Source: Takakia lepidozioides
Taxonomy: Eukaryota; Streptophyta; Takakiopsida; Takakiales; Takakiaceae
Assembly: GCA_030704615.1 (NCBI GenBank)
Contig: CM060734.1
Coordinates: forward strand, 50,794,042-50,858,041
Reading direction: 5' to 3'
DNA: 64,000 nt
Numbering within the stretch: the stretch's first letter is position 1; every line of letters begins with the position of its first letter. The position numbers and the translations under genes were made by a program. The notes under the pieces are model-generated. The model was not told the DNA's origin. It did not search any database and was given only the letters and a program-made list of their open reading frames with translations. Shown piece after piece: positions 32,149 to 45,823 of this stretch.

Positions 32149-32728
32149 TTTGGGGACTGCCTGGTAGAATCTGAAGTTATTATCCAATTGAAGAACCTAT
32201 GTAGTGCGGCCCAAACCCACATTCCCCCTTGGTTTTTCACAATCCACGTTCACTGTGAATTGACCTCATTGCACAGCTTTCTGAGCGACAAACGCCTACC
32301 AATACTCCAGCTACAACTGGAAGTGGCAACGGGCAGGCTCTGCATGGAGATCGGAGGAGAGTCCTAACCAATAAACAAATGTCATCATATGACTGGTCAT
32401 AAGCACAAGTCTTCTCCCTTGCTACACCAAAATAGTCAATAGCATTCGGTCACAGTTATACATCAATGAATTGAGTCTTCCTTTCTCTGAAACATTGTGT
32501 TATCCATGGCCACTAGACCTGACAAATTCACTTACACAAGATTTCTGCTGAAGAAAATTTATTATGTCAACTTTCTGGAAAGCAGACAAGTGAGAAGAAA
32601 GAGTCTCCACATTTCTATCTGATTGTATGTCATGGTCAATGATTTACCCACAGGTAGCGAAGGCCAAGAAATCAAAAGGTAAGAAAGATTAACAGAAGCA
32701 TTGTGAAGTTGCCAAATCATCATTGTCA

Positions 32729-35700
32729 CTACCAAAATTTGAGCCTTAAATTGTGTGCCTCTGCCAATGCCATGAAGCCAACAAGTGTTGCTAGGTAGGC
32801 CAACAATGTGATGCATGCCCAAAAAGGACCTACAAAGATGGTATGCATGCTCATGTTCACCACTCCTGTCAGCACATTTGCCTGCACAACATAAGACCGT
32901 TCATGTTACTTGCTGCTCCTAACCAGAATTCAATACAGTCAATACAGTTTTAGCTTCTAGAGGGCATTATTCACAATAAGAGAATCTCAGCTTTTTAGCG
33001 GGGCCTGTTGAGCTCATTCTGGCGTACAGACTACCGTATTAGAATCTGACCATTTCATTTGGTCCATAGCGTGCATGGGAGTGAGAACTGATTAGACTTA
33101 CCAGTAGAAATGTGGGAAGCAAGTTGTGGTCAAAAATGTCCAAGACCAAAACTCCTTTGGGTGGAACCAGAAGATCGGCTAGCATAAATAGCCCGATTAC
33201 CTGCATCATACCCAATTACTTGAATGTAACAACAATTCTAGTAACAACCCTCCACTTTCCCAAATCTCTTGAAAAAGACTCTCCACCTGTCTCCATCATA
33301 GTATAGATGCAACATCTCATATAACATCCAGATGAAACAAAAACAAACCATGAGAAAACATTACCTCAAAGTTTTGGGCAAGCACAAACATCACATACGC
33401 CAAATTGCACTGGAACCACACCCACTGAAGATAATTTAGTCTCTCTCACTGCCAAAAGAATCACCAAGGAAAGAGCCCACTTCAAAATACTCAAATTCCC
33501 TTTCAAAAAGGATGGAGTTGACTTGACACTCTGATAAAAAGCAGCAAGCTTTAGCTGTGAATGCACGTTGTGTAGCTTAAACACATGATGATCACAAGAG
33601 GGAAGAGCAGCTACATTTATGTGTTGATGCCAGTCGCAACACCAAGCTAAAATTACGTACTAAGTCCAGACAACAGAGAATCAAGACTCTTTCGTAAAGC
33701 TAGGTGCAAAACGCATCTTATTAAACAAGCAATGTTTCAAGCTATCACATACACAACTTTGCAGTGTATCCCCATCAGCGGCCATGCTTATCTCATACCG
33801 TGCGGCGGGAGATCTGCTCCACAAAGTGATCCAGAAAGCATGCTAAACCCCTTCACACCCCACATACCCAAAAGTACAACCAGTCAGCACCAGCAACTAC
33901 CCTGGCCAACTGATGGAGACAGATAGGCAGCCCTACCACAGACAGAGAAATGGTAAAGAACTTGAACAGTCCTTTGGACTGAACACTCTAGCAACATCAA
34001 CAAATGCAAGCCCTTCTGTGAGGAAATTGTGATTTTCTGGGCGGCCCACTTACAAGGTGCTTGCCTTATGTTGCCAGAGTGTCCAGGGTCCAAAGGTCCA
34101 TTGTGAGTTCTATGTCATTATTTTCATCTCTGCTCAGAAGAACAAGTGAAACTGGGATGATATTTCTTTAGCACCGAGTCCATGTCAATTTTACAAAAAA
34201 TCGGCGGTGGAGTCTCGACGGTGATCAGTCTCATCGACGGGTACCACACTCGTATCGATCTACAACACCAACCTCAAAAACGAAGGCCTGGGACGAAAAA
34301 CTGATGCTACAGAACTTCTTGACCTTACCAAAGAGCCAAATCAAAAAGCAAAATCTCCACCACAGTCCACCAGTGTGACACCACTGCTTTCCCTTTCGTC
34401 TCGCTGTTGGAAGATTCCTCAGACCGTTGCAGAAAGTTTCCCTGCGTGAAGTTGAGGTGGTGGCCTGCCTGTACGCTGATAAGGTAGAGACCCCAGTACC
34501 CTGCCAACCACTACTCCATAGTCTATCAGACCCAGCTAAGACTTTCTGCATAGAAATCAGAGGACTGAGATTGCCTAGTGCATCTCCAGAAATTACAGAG
34601 TTTCAGAATCCTGGTGATCTGATAAGTACCGGCCAATTTTGTTGCGTGGGCTGAAATATGAAGTTTAGACTGAAATACTTGTACAAATTGTTGGCAAAGA
34701 TATGGATTGTGAATAAGAGTCTCTCGAGAACGCACCAAACGTGCTTGCAACACCTTCTTTGTTTAGGCTCAGAATCCCTGGTCCTCTCTCGGATGAGAGC
34801 AGAAAAGTGTTGAGACCACATGAGAGCACTATCTGGTAGACTGCATCTCCAACAACCCCACATGAGTGGTGACTCGTGCAGTTTGTATATTAGTCCGACC
34901 TCCACAGTAACCCTGGCCCCAAGAAATTGAAATCCGAACAGAGGAACGAAGGTCCTAGGTAGAAATGAAACGAAATGAAATGAAATGGTACTTTATAACA
35001 TCCGCAGGAAGCTCAAAGAGCTAATTGGTCATAGGTAGAGAAAGGACTCCATAACAATCCTCAGAAAAGTCAATACAAGATTCTTTTATTCTGGCATCTT
35101 CAAGAACATATTTGACATTTGATCCTTGCAAGGTCAGGTACCTGTGAGAATAATGATGCCCAGAGTACCACAATAGGTGGGTGGTATGTGTACCAAGGAG
35201 GTGAGGAGTGCCACGGCTGCAAGAGTGAAGAAGAAATTCCAATGAACCCCATACTCTGCTACATGTTCCTGCAACCATTTCACTAAGCGGAATACGGCCT
35301 CAGATTTCATCAAAAGGAAGAATATGTGGGGCTATCAATCCAATGACTATGACCATGAAGTCACTTTGTGATAGAGGGACCCAGAGGAGCACATATAGAT
35401 TCTAACCCTGAGCAGAAAAGCAATAACACTCACTTGATAGTCAACACCCTTTGTCACAATGAGTCTTGCAATTCCCAAAATCAGAAGAGGGCTTGTGTTT
35501 CGCAACACACCTCCATATTTCCTGCATTGTATACCCAGTAACAGCTTTATCCAGCTTGGAAATGTAAGAAGAGTCCATTAATGATTTTAAAGTGATTCCA
35601 ATCAGTATCTGAGTTGGGAGCATGGCAGAACATGCAAATGGCCAAGAGATGGGAGGGACCAACATACGAAGGTGGCAGGTTCCGAGCTTGTCGTGACACA

Positions 35701-38700
35701 AGTGCATTGGCAACCACAAATGAGCCCACGCCAATGTCCATCTGCTTTTTCCCATCCCTATCAGCTTCTCCATGCTGCTGAACACTAACCTTAGGAAGAT
35801 ACTTGCATTTGTAAACAAACAATCCCAACTGGTTCAGACAGGACAACTGCAAACAACATGGATTTAAAAAAGAACTAACTGACCAGTCCTGTGCCGTAGG
35901 TCTCCGTCTTGGCATATCTCCTTGGTAATACAGTGAAGTCCACTGCCAGAATCGTTACACAGGTCACCAGCATCTGCCCCACAATTGGATAGCACAGTTG
36001 GATAAGTAGAGCCTCAGACTCTCAAAACATTCACTGCTTTGGTATGTAGTAGTTTGATGACGATCCAGTCTCCTCTGATTCATTTTCAGTGTATTGCAAT
36101 ACTTCAACATTCACTATTATCCTACATATTTGCTTCATAGCTACGATATGGTAACTGGTGGAACTTGAACCCTCCTAAAACAAGTCTACAGCCAAATTCG
36201 CCCAAAATTATGAAAGGCTTGGACCAAGCTTGCTTGCTTGTCAGAAGTTGGCAAATGTTTGCTTTTTAGCAGAGACACACCATGACAAAGCGGTAGGAAG
36301 ACAAATAAGCCTTCCGAGATGACTCGTTCTGTGTCTGAGAGGGCACAACTGCCAACGGCGACCATTGCAACCTACAAACACAGCACATAGAAATGTAATT
36401 GGATGATGCACCAATTAGGTGTTGGCAATGACGACAATGGTACTCTCATTGGCCTACCAGAAGGTGACCTCCAAAAGCTAATTCAACTTCAGTTGATGCC
36501 ACTAAATGACCCTTACCATCGAGCATTTAGGATAGTTGCAAGCAAAAGGCCCAGGACACCAGCTGTAATCGAGTACACCCAATCTGCCAGAATCTGCAAG
36601 TGTCCTCAAGCGTGATGGCTCAGCAGGAAACACTAACATCCATTTGGCAACTAAAGCACATCAGTAGTCAGAGGCATTTACTAATAGAACAAATGAAAAA
36701 CCCTCGAGTGCAAAGTCTAGGTAAGAATCTTTGAAGTCTAGATTTGAGTTCGCCGTGATAGTCAACATGATCAGGAGTTTCTGCATATTCAGTCTCAAAC
36801 ACTTGCAATCACATGAATGGCAGGGCCAACTAATTTGTGGAAAAGACTGTTGGGTAGAAACAGCTATGCTAAGCAAGTGAAGCCATTGCAACCAAGCCAT
36901 CCAACAGCCACACTACATGAATAACGGATCTGCAAACAGGGTCTGTTACAAACACCAACTGATACCCGATCCTGGATCAAATAATATTTGTGTCACCTCC
37001 TTTCTTGGATGTTCCCAATGCAGGTTAACAAGCAGGAAGCTTGGCTGCCATGAGTGGCGGGTGAAGTTGTAACAATGACATGAGATTTGTTTTCAGGGCA
37101 ATTGCATACCGTCAGACAGGCTAATGTGGGCACGATCACCACTATGAAATCCAGCACAAGGTCTAATATGAGCATCTGCAACTTTGCTGGCGTTGTAGGC
37201 TTTGTGCTACTGGAAATTTCTTTCTCACCTGCAAAACAGCCCTCTTATAGGTCATTGACATCAAGAAAAGGATCACACCCTGTAACTCCGGGGGCTCTTA
37301 CACGTTTTCCCCGAACTACAGGCTTATATCAGAAAATCTTAATATGAGATGCAAGAGCATAGTAAATGTGTCCTCTTCAGAAGTTGAAAGCAATGCTTTC
37401 AATCTTCTACCCACCCACAAAAACCTGATTATTTCTCTGAATTGCCATCAATGAAACAGAGCTGCGGATAAGGAGGGGTAAAGTTGACAATGATGTCCGC
37501 AGGTATAAGAAATCTACTACTTGCAGAGTTAATCAGTCATAAACCAAAGAAGAAGGGTCCAACTTCCTACTATACACACCACACACAACTATCGTTGATA
37601 GCAAGAAGCATCTTTACAGTTCCACCCCACTTTCTCATTCCAATTGAAGAAGACCTTCGACAGAAGGCTAGCCAGATGAAGAACCCAAGAATCAAACGGT
37701 AATCAGAGTGACAAAAGTGAACTTGAGACTTCATAAGTGTCATGGCAAGATCACCTGATGACAACAGTAAACCTCCCCATTGTCGCACAATCACAAATGT
37801 CTGCATAACCAAACACCTGCCTCAAAACAAGGATTTATACAGGAAAGGGTATAAAAGCTATAGCTAGCGTACTTTTGTCCAACCTCGTTACAGGATGAAT
37901 GTAAGGCTTCGGTAACTACGCCTCTGCTTATGTTTCAGTGGTGATCATAGACATGCTGTTGAGGAATCTTGTTGTTACCAACTTTGCAGCTAACCAGAAG
38001 GACAAGGGAGCCCTAACAAAGGTAGTGCCTACTCCCTACGTTTCCGTCAGAACTGGGTGCAGGGTCTATGGCCACAAGGCTACTACAGACAGAACTTATG
38101 AGTACATTCTCTCTCTCTGAATGTGCCCAATGTGCGGGCAGCCTGAAGACAATCGCCATTTTCTGATACATGGTCTGGGATATTATCACCAGAGAGTGAC
38201 CCTCTTCAAGAACATCAAGAACATTGTACCCACACCTCTGTTACACAACTTTGCAAATCTTGAGGCTGAGCCTAAAGCCCTGGCCCTGGTGGGGTCTAAT
38301 TGGTGGGCAGCTCACGCACTGCAGGTTGATCCTTGTGTGAAGGGCATTCTGAGGATATTTAAAAACCCGATTTAATTTTCTTTCCATGGTAAGCCCTCAC
38401 AAAGGTAGTGTCTGTTCCCTTTCCTTCCACCCAAACTGGCCGTGGGGTCTATGGCCACAAGGGTACGGCAAGCAACGTCTATGTGTTCATTTTTGTAACG
38501 TGGTTTATAGGTTTTCTACTTTGTACCAAGGGCCCTCGGGGTCAGTGGAAGCTCTTTCTTTCCTTTTCTCTCCTTAAAATCCTTCTTCTAATCTCTTTGC
38601 CAGGCCAAGCATAGGACCTATGGCCGCTAGGTCCACAAGACAACAGTAAGCACCATCAACAGACCACATTCTCTCTTCCCCTTTTTCATGTCTCCCTAAT

Positions 38701-38854
38701 TTGTATGACTGAATATATGGAATCGTGAAAATGCACAATTCCTAAAGCCAGCAACTAGGGAGAGGAGCATGCTCACAGGCACAACTGCAGATAATGCAGC
38801 AATCTCCAGCATGGTTGTGCCATCCAGGTTACTCACAAACCTGGTCAATTGCAT
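32729..38854 (-). CDS. PIGW: GPI-anchored wall transfer protein 1 / PIG-W inositol acyltransferase
   Basis: Multi-exon gene read from family matches. The start at 38854 gives [20 protein letters not shown]. Further exons are 37175-37110 ([19 protein letters not shown]) and 36593-36517. The next, ending near 36280, encodes [11 protein letters not shown]. One near 35990 carries [20 protein letters not shown]. One near 35640-35770 carries [20 protein letters not shown]. One near 35278-35149 carries [20 protein letters not shown]. Later pieces are [57 protein letters not shown] and [20 protein letters not shown], ending LRLKFW and a stop at 32729. This ER multi-pass enzyme acylates the inositol of GlcN-PI during GPI-anchor synthesis. 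Some short exons near the N-terminus and a 5' UTR exon near 39000 remain unplaced. An antisense LINE-A and a LINE-B tail lie in its introns. Confidence 0.92.
34961..35030 (-). mobile_element. LINE family B solo 3' tail in PIGW intron
   Basis: On the minus strand this reads a hairpin-like AGCTCTTTGAGCTTCC, GCGGATGTTATAAAGTACC, then (ATTTC)n. It matches the 3' ends at 41826 and 48620. About 70 bp only, so the insertion is extremely 5'-truncated. Confidence 0.75.
37985..38500 (+). mobile_element. Two LINE family A 3' fragments in PIGW intron
   Basis: A terminal scrap (37985-38116) ends CTTATGAGTACATTCTCTCT. It joins directly to a longer piece that starts in the finger region ([20 protein letters not shown]) and runs to GGCAAGCAACGTCTATG. 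This is the same tail-to-body joint at (TC)n as in katanin intron 6. Antisense to PIGW. Confidence 0.78.
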
Positions 38855-39799
38855 CACAGAGCCCACAAGAATCTTGAAATCGATAAGAAAATGATGTAAA
38901 CTTACAGCGACCAATCCCAGCAGTGAAATTGCGGCAGCACACGGTAGAAGTTTTTTCTTTCCCCCCTGATTTCACTATGAAGCGAAGACTCAATGCTTTG
39001 CCACGAAGGGTCGTAGTTTGGTCCATGCGTGCAAAGCAATGGTACAGTGACCACACCAGGGGAGGGGATCGCACAAAGACTACTAGTTAGTGGATGAGCC
39101 AGGAGTTTGTACCACCAGAGAGAAGCCCATAGTAGAACAGTATTCAAGCAAGGCGAGAAATTTCAACGTACTCCTCCTTCAGGCGCTTGTGCATACTGAA
39201 TGGAGAGCTTGCATCCATAGTGATTGCCACCTGCTTCTCTGCCCAACTCTTGACTTCCTTTGGTTTCAGTCTTCGATCCCACCTCAGCGTCTCTCAAAAA
39301 GATCGATGTAGAAGGGGTTTAAGGTATGTACCTACGATTCACGTGGGCAGACAGAAATCTGCACGCAACTCGCCCATACAAGCAGAAAGTGTTGAAGTCT
39401 CGTCGTGTTATACACAGTGATCGAGGGAATACTTAACAAAAGAAAGATTCCATCCCCAAATGCAAACAGGAACTTACGAATTAGGACAGTTGATGATAAG
39501 GTGCAGAGTGCAGAGTCTTCGGATTCTCCTTTCAAGGTCCCTCCCTTACGGGAATATGCCTCGAAATACTCCCGCTCAAATTGGACGAACATTCTGCAGA
39601 TTGGACGAAAATTCTGAGCCGTTCTTCACGTTCGGGAACTCGGGCAGGGGCCTTCCCCGTACATGCCAGAGACGCCAGCCACTGATGCCCGGATATCCTC
39701 TTTCAGTCAAGAATAGTTATGTGACCGAGCATCTCTCTAACTTCTTTCTAGGTGGGCTTTCATTACGTGTATGCCGGCTTCCACGGGGCCTCGGTGGGA

Positions 39800-40420
39800 G
39801 CAGTTCCTTGGTGGCCTAGCTATATACGTCCGTCAGCGCATCAGCCCATCACTCTTCTGTGGTAGAGTTCCTGTGTCGCATGAGTCTTCTCTGCTCTGCT
39901 TAGTTCCTTGGTGGCGTAATGTCGTTGGTGAGTCTTCGGTGCAGGTGCGGACTTTCTCTGCTCGCTTAGCCTCTTCTAAGATCATGAGTCTTCCGTGGTG
40001 TTTGTTTGTTTGTGTCGTTGTTGTTGTGTTTTAGTAATGGCTATATCTCAATGACCCTGGTTGTTTTACTCATTTTATAGTGCGAGTGACTCCTCTGAGC
40101 TCATTGCTCTCTTTGTTTTTCCCTTAGGATGGTTGGGCTTGATTGTTTGGGTTGTTTAGTGTCACCAGGCACGCTGTCCCGGGTTTTACATTGTTTTCCT
40201 TTACTGTCACCACTTTTCTTCGTGCTTTGCTACTATAGTTGTGGTACTTTAACGGTGGTGGAGTGCCAGCTATATTGCTACTGATATTAGCCGTCTGTGG
40301 TGCAGTACTAGTTCCTTGGGGTGGCGTATATAGTGTCTCCCAACAGTCTTCAGTTCAGGTGCAGTTCCTTACTGGCTTAGTCTTTCCCTGATCATGAGTT
40401 TTTTGTGGTGCAATTCCATA
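39800..40420. repeat. Diverged ~100-bp direct repeats upstream of PIGW
   Basis: The order AGTTCCTTGGTGGCGTA, GTCTTC.GT.CAGGTGC, CTTAG.CT, GATCATGAGT and GTGGTG occurs at 39902-40003 and again at 40311-40413. A partial third copy starts at 39802. There is no coding signal. It could be subrepeats of an unidentified LTR or satellite. Confidence 0.5.
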
Positions 40421-41825
40421 GTTTGATTCTTTCTGTTGTGTGCTTAGACGTTCCATAGATTGTGACTTCTCCGCTTATTGTTCACTCGTCGTTGTTTAAG
40501 ACAACACATGCTTAGGACTAGTAGTTCATATGCAGGTTGTCTGATCGTGTAGTGGCTATTATTGACTACAGTGAATTTTTAAAGTCATACGGCGACTTTG
40601 TACAGATAAACCACCGTTTGAGGTTTTTTTCTCAACCCAACGCATTTGTTGCAGGGTTGTATAGTGTCATGGGCTTGATATCTCGCTCCAATGAGGCTGC
40701 TCACCTCGCACTCCGTCAACAGTATTGTTAGCTTTCGGAGCTCACAGTGCCTGTCGAGAGTGATAGCCCTAGAAGCCCTTTAGCCCAGGGCGGTAATCAA
40801 GTCTCTTAAGGCACAGTTTCTGTCCACCGCCGTGCTAGCTAGGGTGCATCGACGTAGGCCTACAGCTTCTGTCCACAATGGTTGGGTTCATCCTAGTCCT
40901 CCAACCGAGGCCGGTAATCTGGTCTAAGGCAATAGACCGGATGGGTACTTCCGAGCTCTCCAATTTCTGAAGAAGATTGAGGATAGCTTCGTTAATGAGG
41001 AGCGCCATGTCTACAAGCTATTCTTCGATCTTCCTTAGGAATTGGAGAGCTCGAAGTACGGCAAAGGATTATGTGAGTGAAGCTGGGGCGGCCAGTCTTT
41101 TTCACAACTGCACTGATCTTCTAGAAGAATTTGGGATTGCTGTTTGAGTGCTAGCGCTAGATCGACACTACTTTGGGAGGTCTATTTACTGGCCTGGATT
41201 GCAGGACATGGTTATACCCGACCATTGTGGGCAGGAGCTGTGGGCCTCTGATGTAGCAGCCAATCACCCTGATGGATATGTGTGCCTTGACAGACCTGAT
41301 TTCCGCCCTGCGCTATAGGTTGACATATCGCTCTGCTCACCATTCAATGATCAATTACGAATTTGCCACCGTATTCCTCAACGGCGCACTATATCCCATC
41401 CTCGATCCATTCGATGTCATTGTATATATGTCTGGATCACCGTATTAGGTGATAGGTCACCATGGCTGTGGAGTGCAGATGATACTCCTTCTCTGGCTGG
41501 TTCCATTTCTTCTCTGTTCAGACTGTAGGGCCTATGTACATTGTTCTTGCCTTTTCAGGTAATAATCAGTGTTTCAAGTTTCAACTCTAATTCTTGTGTA
41601 ATCTGCGCCGTGTATTGGCTTGGCTACTTTCTTCATTGTAATTTGTAACATGGTGCCAGACCAATCATCTCCCAATCATTTGCAAATTGTTAGAGATGGA
41701 AATGACTCCATGTGATATGATAGAGCCCGTGGCTCATTTTAAGAAGGTAGACACAAAAACATAACAATAAGAAGCTTTCTAGTCTACTGATAAGCCTTTT
41801 TTAAGGCAATTCCGTAAGCACGTAG
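40420..41825. other. Non-coding, probably decayed retroelement DNA
   Basis: Frames are broken everywhere and I recognise no domain with confidence. A segment translating to GRSIYWPGLQDMV near 41170-41210 is faintly like a retroelement integrase zinc region. AACATGGTGCCAGACC near 41648 resembles an LTR/primer-site junction. A 22-bp imperfect inverted repeat lies at 40945-40967 and 41038-41059. Confidence 0.3.
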
Positions 41826-42390
41826 AAATGAAACGAAATGAAATGGTGCTCTATAACGTCCGCGGAAAGCTCAAAGAGCTTATGGGACAAAATGGAAGAA
41901 AACATGAGAGAGGAGACAAAAACCAGAGCCACAGATAAGCTCGAGATAAGAACTATTGTTCGAGTGATTGTCTAAGGGTGAGTGCCTCGGTAAGCTGCCA
42001 AGCATTTCTGATATTCATAGTGGATGACTTCAGTGAGAGATTGGGTTCCACGGAAGAGACAATGGAATCTCCCACAGGTCTCCCACGGATCTCATAGTAT
42101 AGAGGGCACTAGAAGAGAAAATGTTCTTCAGTTTCAATTTCCTGGTTGCGCCCTGTGCAAGCTGGACATAGGCGGTCCTCCCGCTGCAGGTAGAGAGAAG
42201 AGTTGAGAGATCTATTCGAGTGCAATCTTAGCAGGAGAGAGAGAGTTTTGCCTCGGAGGCGCTTTGTCCTGATCCTTCTATCAGATACTGTGAGGGAGCC
42301 ATTAATGAGGTAATATAGAGAATGCAAAGAATTGAAGAGTGCAGTGTATGATTGAAACTGGGATTGAACGGAGGTGCGAAACTTGCACAT
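41826..42390 (-). mobile_element. LINE family B 3' fragment
   Basis: On the minus strand this encodes the family-B C-terminus, including REDRLCPACTGRNQEIETEE, which is the start of the C-x2-C-x11-H-x4-C finger. It ends with CATAAGCTCTTTGAGCTTTC, GCGGACGTTATAGAGCACC and (ATTTC)n. It matches 48620-49000 closely, apart from an internal segment unlike the longer copy. Confidence 0.8.
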
Positions 42391-43430
42391 TCAGATTATA
42401 TATTGCATTGACAGGAAACAAAAAGCAAGCGTTCGATAATTTATTGAGCAGGTGTGACAGATAGAGAGCTCAGTACTCAAGCTTCGATTCAAACGTGAGC
42501 ACGCGGAGAGGATCCAACGCTGCTGATTATTTCCAGCTGATTACAATGCCAATGGAGGCTCTATTGAACTCAGTAGCTTCGTAGAAATCCTTTTCTGGAG
42601 TCACAACACCAGTGAGGAAGTTGTCCTCCTCAGAAGTCCAACATCTACTGACATTTTCGGGGAAACCTGCATCGACATCGTTATTCTCCTCCAAACGACA
42701 ACCTCAAAGCACGGTCCAGGCAACTCTAATGGAACCAACAGAGCTGGTCAATGAAAATTCGTTGTGGGAATTTGGAAAGCTTTGCCATAACTTGACTTAC
42801 GCTGGAGGCTCCACGGGTTATAGGTTTGGTACACGGAGCAGTTCTGCCAGTTCTGCTCCTCCTCATGCAGGACGGTCTTCAGGCTTCTCGGCCACGTCCT
42901 CGGGGGAGGTTCGCACATCTCAAGGCACTAAGCAAGAAGCCTGGAGGAAACGGAGAGAAGAAGAAAAGAGATGGCCCCTTTGCATAAATTGCGCCAAGGA
43001 GGTTTTGTGGAGGATTCCTCCATGTACAGACAGATATTCGTAATTCGTTCTTATGAAGTGGGCGCAGACAAGGCAACGTCGATTGATACTTTGTTTAGTC
43101 TATTTCAAGTGAGTGATAACTTCTCCGTGCTCGTGCTCGTTCTTCGTGACATGTAGAAAATAAAATGTGAAAGAATTGCCCATGCAAGGGTAGCTTATGG
43201 TGTCACTTGACCCCAAGGGCTATTTTGTGGGAAGGTGGACACCTCCCCAACATCTAGACTGCATACATTCTCCAATTCATTTTGAAAATCTAGCTTTTGA
43301 GGCAATGCACAAGCAATTGAGTTCCTCAAAATCACCTGTGAAAGTCCTTAGAATTGGATCAAAGTGGCTTATAGTTGTGGCGTTGATCTGGATTATGCAG
43401 GAAATGGCACTTTGTCACTTATTAGGTATT
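42391..43430. other. No supported gene
   Basis: The open frame at 42612-43043 (Ser/Arg-rich, ending in CINCAKEVLW) has no recognisable domain, neighbours only repeats and shows no splice partners. I treat it as chance, or as unknown repeat sequence. Confidence 0.35.
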
Positions 43431-45823
43431 AGTTGGACGGCTTTGGAGCAACACGCGCCAGACAAGATTTTGCTACTGAAATCTGCTGGCTATTAGACCG
43501 TTATCTTAAGGAAATCCCTTCCAAAAAACCCTGCATCCAATCCAAACTAATTCAAGCACACACTCACAATATTATCCCCAGAGAACTGTCTAGCCTCCTA
43601 ATCTCCTCCTTCCAACTTACTCACTCCTACTACTCTAGCCCACTCTGCAACTTATCTCATATGCTAGCCCACACCATAGAGACTGCATCTTTGGCGCCAC
43701 TGGTCTTGCCACCCAACACAGATGGTCCGGTTGTGGCTTCGATCACCATCCCGATTCCCATATACAAGAAGCCCTCTAATGGGCTCGTACTGCTGCCCAC
43801 TCCTCCCCCTTTGCTTGTACTATCTCCTACTTACACAGCAACGGCCTCGAGACAACCCCCACCCCCTTCTATAGCTCCCCCATAGCGTCACCCTCCTCCT
43901 AGCCACATTTGAACCAAATCAGCTACTATACGAACACAACCTCCCTTCCCCTAAATACCTCCGATGCTTAGAACCCACCACTACGTCACTGTTACTTGTC
44001 CAACACACCCATCCTACCTCCATGCCCATCACCCCCCTCGTACGCACATGGGGGATGAAAGTCTCAATCATCCCTAACACACATCATCTTCCCTCTACAT
44101 CTTGCTCCTTACCCACTCTATTTTCCAGAGTCAACCCAAGCAAAGCCTGGATAAGGGCGCTACCGCGTCCTCCTCCTGCACCTCTCCCACCCCCTACTAA
44201 CCCACCCGTCTCGCATCTACATCTGCCGCTCAAATTTTCTCCCTCCCACTCCCACTATACAGATGGCTTCCAATCCGGCTCTAACGCTGGCTATGGTGTT
44301 TTTCACGCTGCTAATACCCGTGGGATAGCTCTTAGACTTCCAGGCCCAGCCACTATATTACGCGCTGAGCTTATGGCAAGCTTTGAAGCACTCTCCCAGC
44401 TGTCCTCATTCTCCACCCCATATTACATTTTCACAAACAGCTTTACCTCCATATTTCCTCTTCGCAATCACCTCTCCAGCCCCTCATGCCACCTTCACCA
44501 CCCATCTATCATTAACCGTGCGGCTTCCATTAATCATCCCATATACTTTTTCAAAATTCGCTCCCACACTGGTATCACCGGTAACGAAAACGCTGACCTC
44601 CTCGCCCAGGCAGGGGCCGCCCAACCTTCACTGGATCCCACGACCAACCCCATCCATATTGCTCACACTCACCCATTCTGGCTAATTCACTCAATACCGG
44701 GACCCCCTACTACCAAACCCATACGTAACCTAAAATCCACTCTCACACGCGAAGCACACAAACAAGCCTCAGCATCTATCAGCCATACCAAAGCCCATAT
44801 CCAAAAATGGACACAATCTACATTTCTTCACCACAAATTCTCAAACTTTTTCTGGCACACCAAGACTGTCACCAACGCGCAAATCCGATAAACACTCAAA
44901 TTTCGTTACGCCCAATACATGGGACACCAACGCAAGCATACCTTCTAGCCACGCTCATTTGCATCCCCCAACTGCCCATTATGCTTACACACACATACAG
45001 TATATGACTCCCTACCTCCTTAGTCAGTGTACTCACCCATTATACATGGTCTCCATATCACTCGCCATAATCACGCAGTTTGGCACATCCATAAACTTCT
45101 CATGTCCAGATTAGAAACCAGATGGTTCTCACTCATCAATGCTGATATCTACCAAGGCCGACCCCCTGACCACACCGTCCCTCACTGGATACTTCCGTGC
45201 ACTTGCTATCACTCACCCTATACCTGTCCCTCTCAGTTCTGCCCGGATATCCTACTTATCCAAGGCTTACCCATCAATGCCCCCCTACCCACCTCCCCTT
45301 CCCCAGAATTAACCATTCACTTCGTTGAATTCACATACTGTCACGACCGATACCCAACCCATTCCACCCTAGAGAAATGACAAAAATATGCCCCCCTCAT
45401 CCTCGTCACCCGCCAGCGCGGGTGGCGCACCGGCCCTTTATCCGTTATCACAGCCGGTACTAGAGGTGGGATTCACATCGCCAGTGTAAACGCGCTACAC
45501 GACAATCTTAAAATCCCTATCCCCCCGATCCACAAATGCTTTAAAGCCATCCACCTCACTGCCCTCCGCTCCCTCACTGCCATCATCACCAATAAACGAC
45601 AACTCGAGTCCAACCCCTCTGCGGTTTCCCAGGGTACCCCCGAGCACCCTAGGTGCACTAGGCAACGCTACCCTATTTATTATCTCCCCCCGGTTACCTG
45701 GTGTCCCCTGGACACCTGTTCTCTTTATAGGGCCTACCCCCGAAAAGGGGCAATAGCCGTAAGGCGAAGTAGCTCTTAGTTACGCCGGCTTTGGCCGGAG
45801 TCTTCTCTCTCTCTCTCTCTCTG
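43430..45823 (+). mobile_element. LINE family C, 3' half with RNase H domain
   Basis: Broken plus-strand frames. A thumb/connection part (LDRYLKEIPSKKPCIQSKLI) is followed by an RNase HI domain at about 44255-44625: YTDG, then RAELMASFEAL, then TNSFTS (usual Asp replaced by Asn), then IRSHTGITGNENADLLAQ. A C-terminal region follows with AGTRGGIHIASVNALHDNLK. The 3' end folds into two hairpins (AGCCGTAAGGCG and GCCGGCTTTGGCCGG) before a TTCTTC/(TC)n tail. The RT is not recognisable, so the copy is 5'-truncated. The tail abuts the copia 3' LTR remnant at 45824. Confidence 0.82.

Noticed and set aside
42612-43043. 143-residue Ser/Arg-rich plus-strand ORF
   Set aside because: No domain, no conserved motif, and surrounded by repeats; not supported as a gene.
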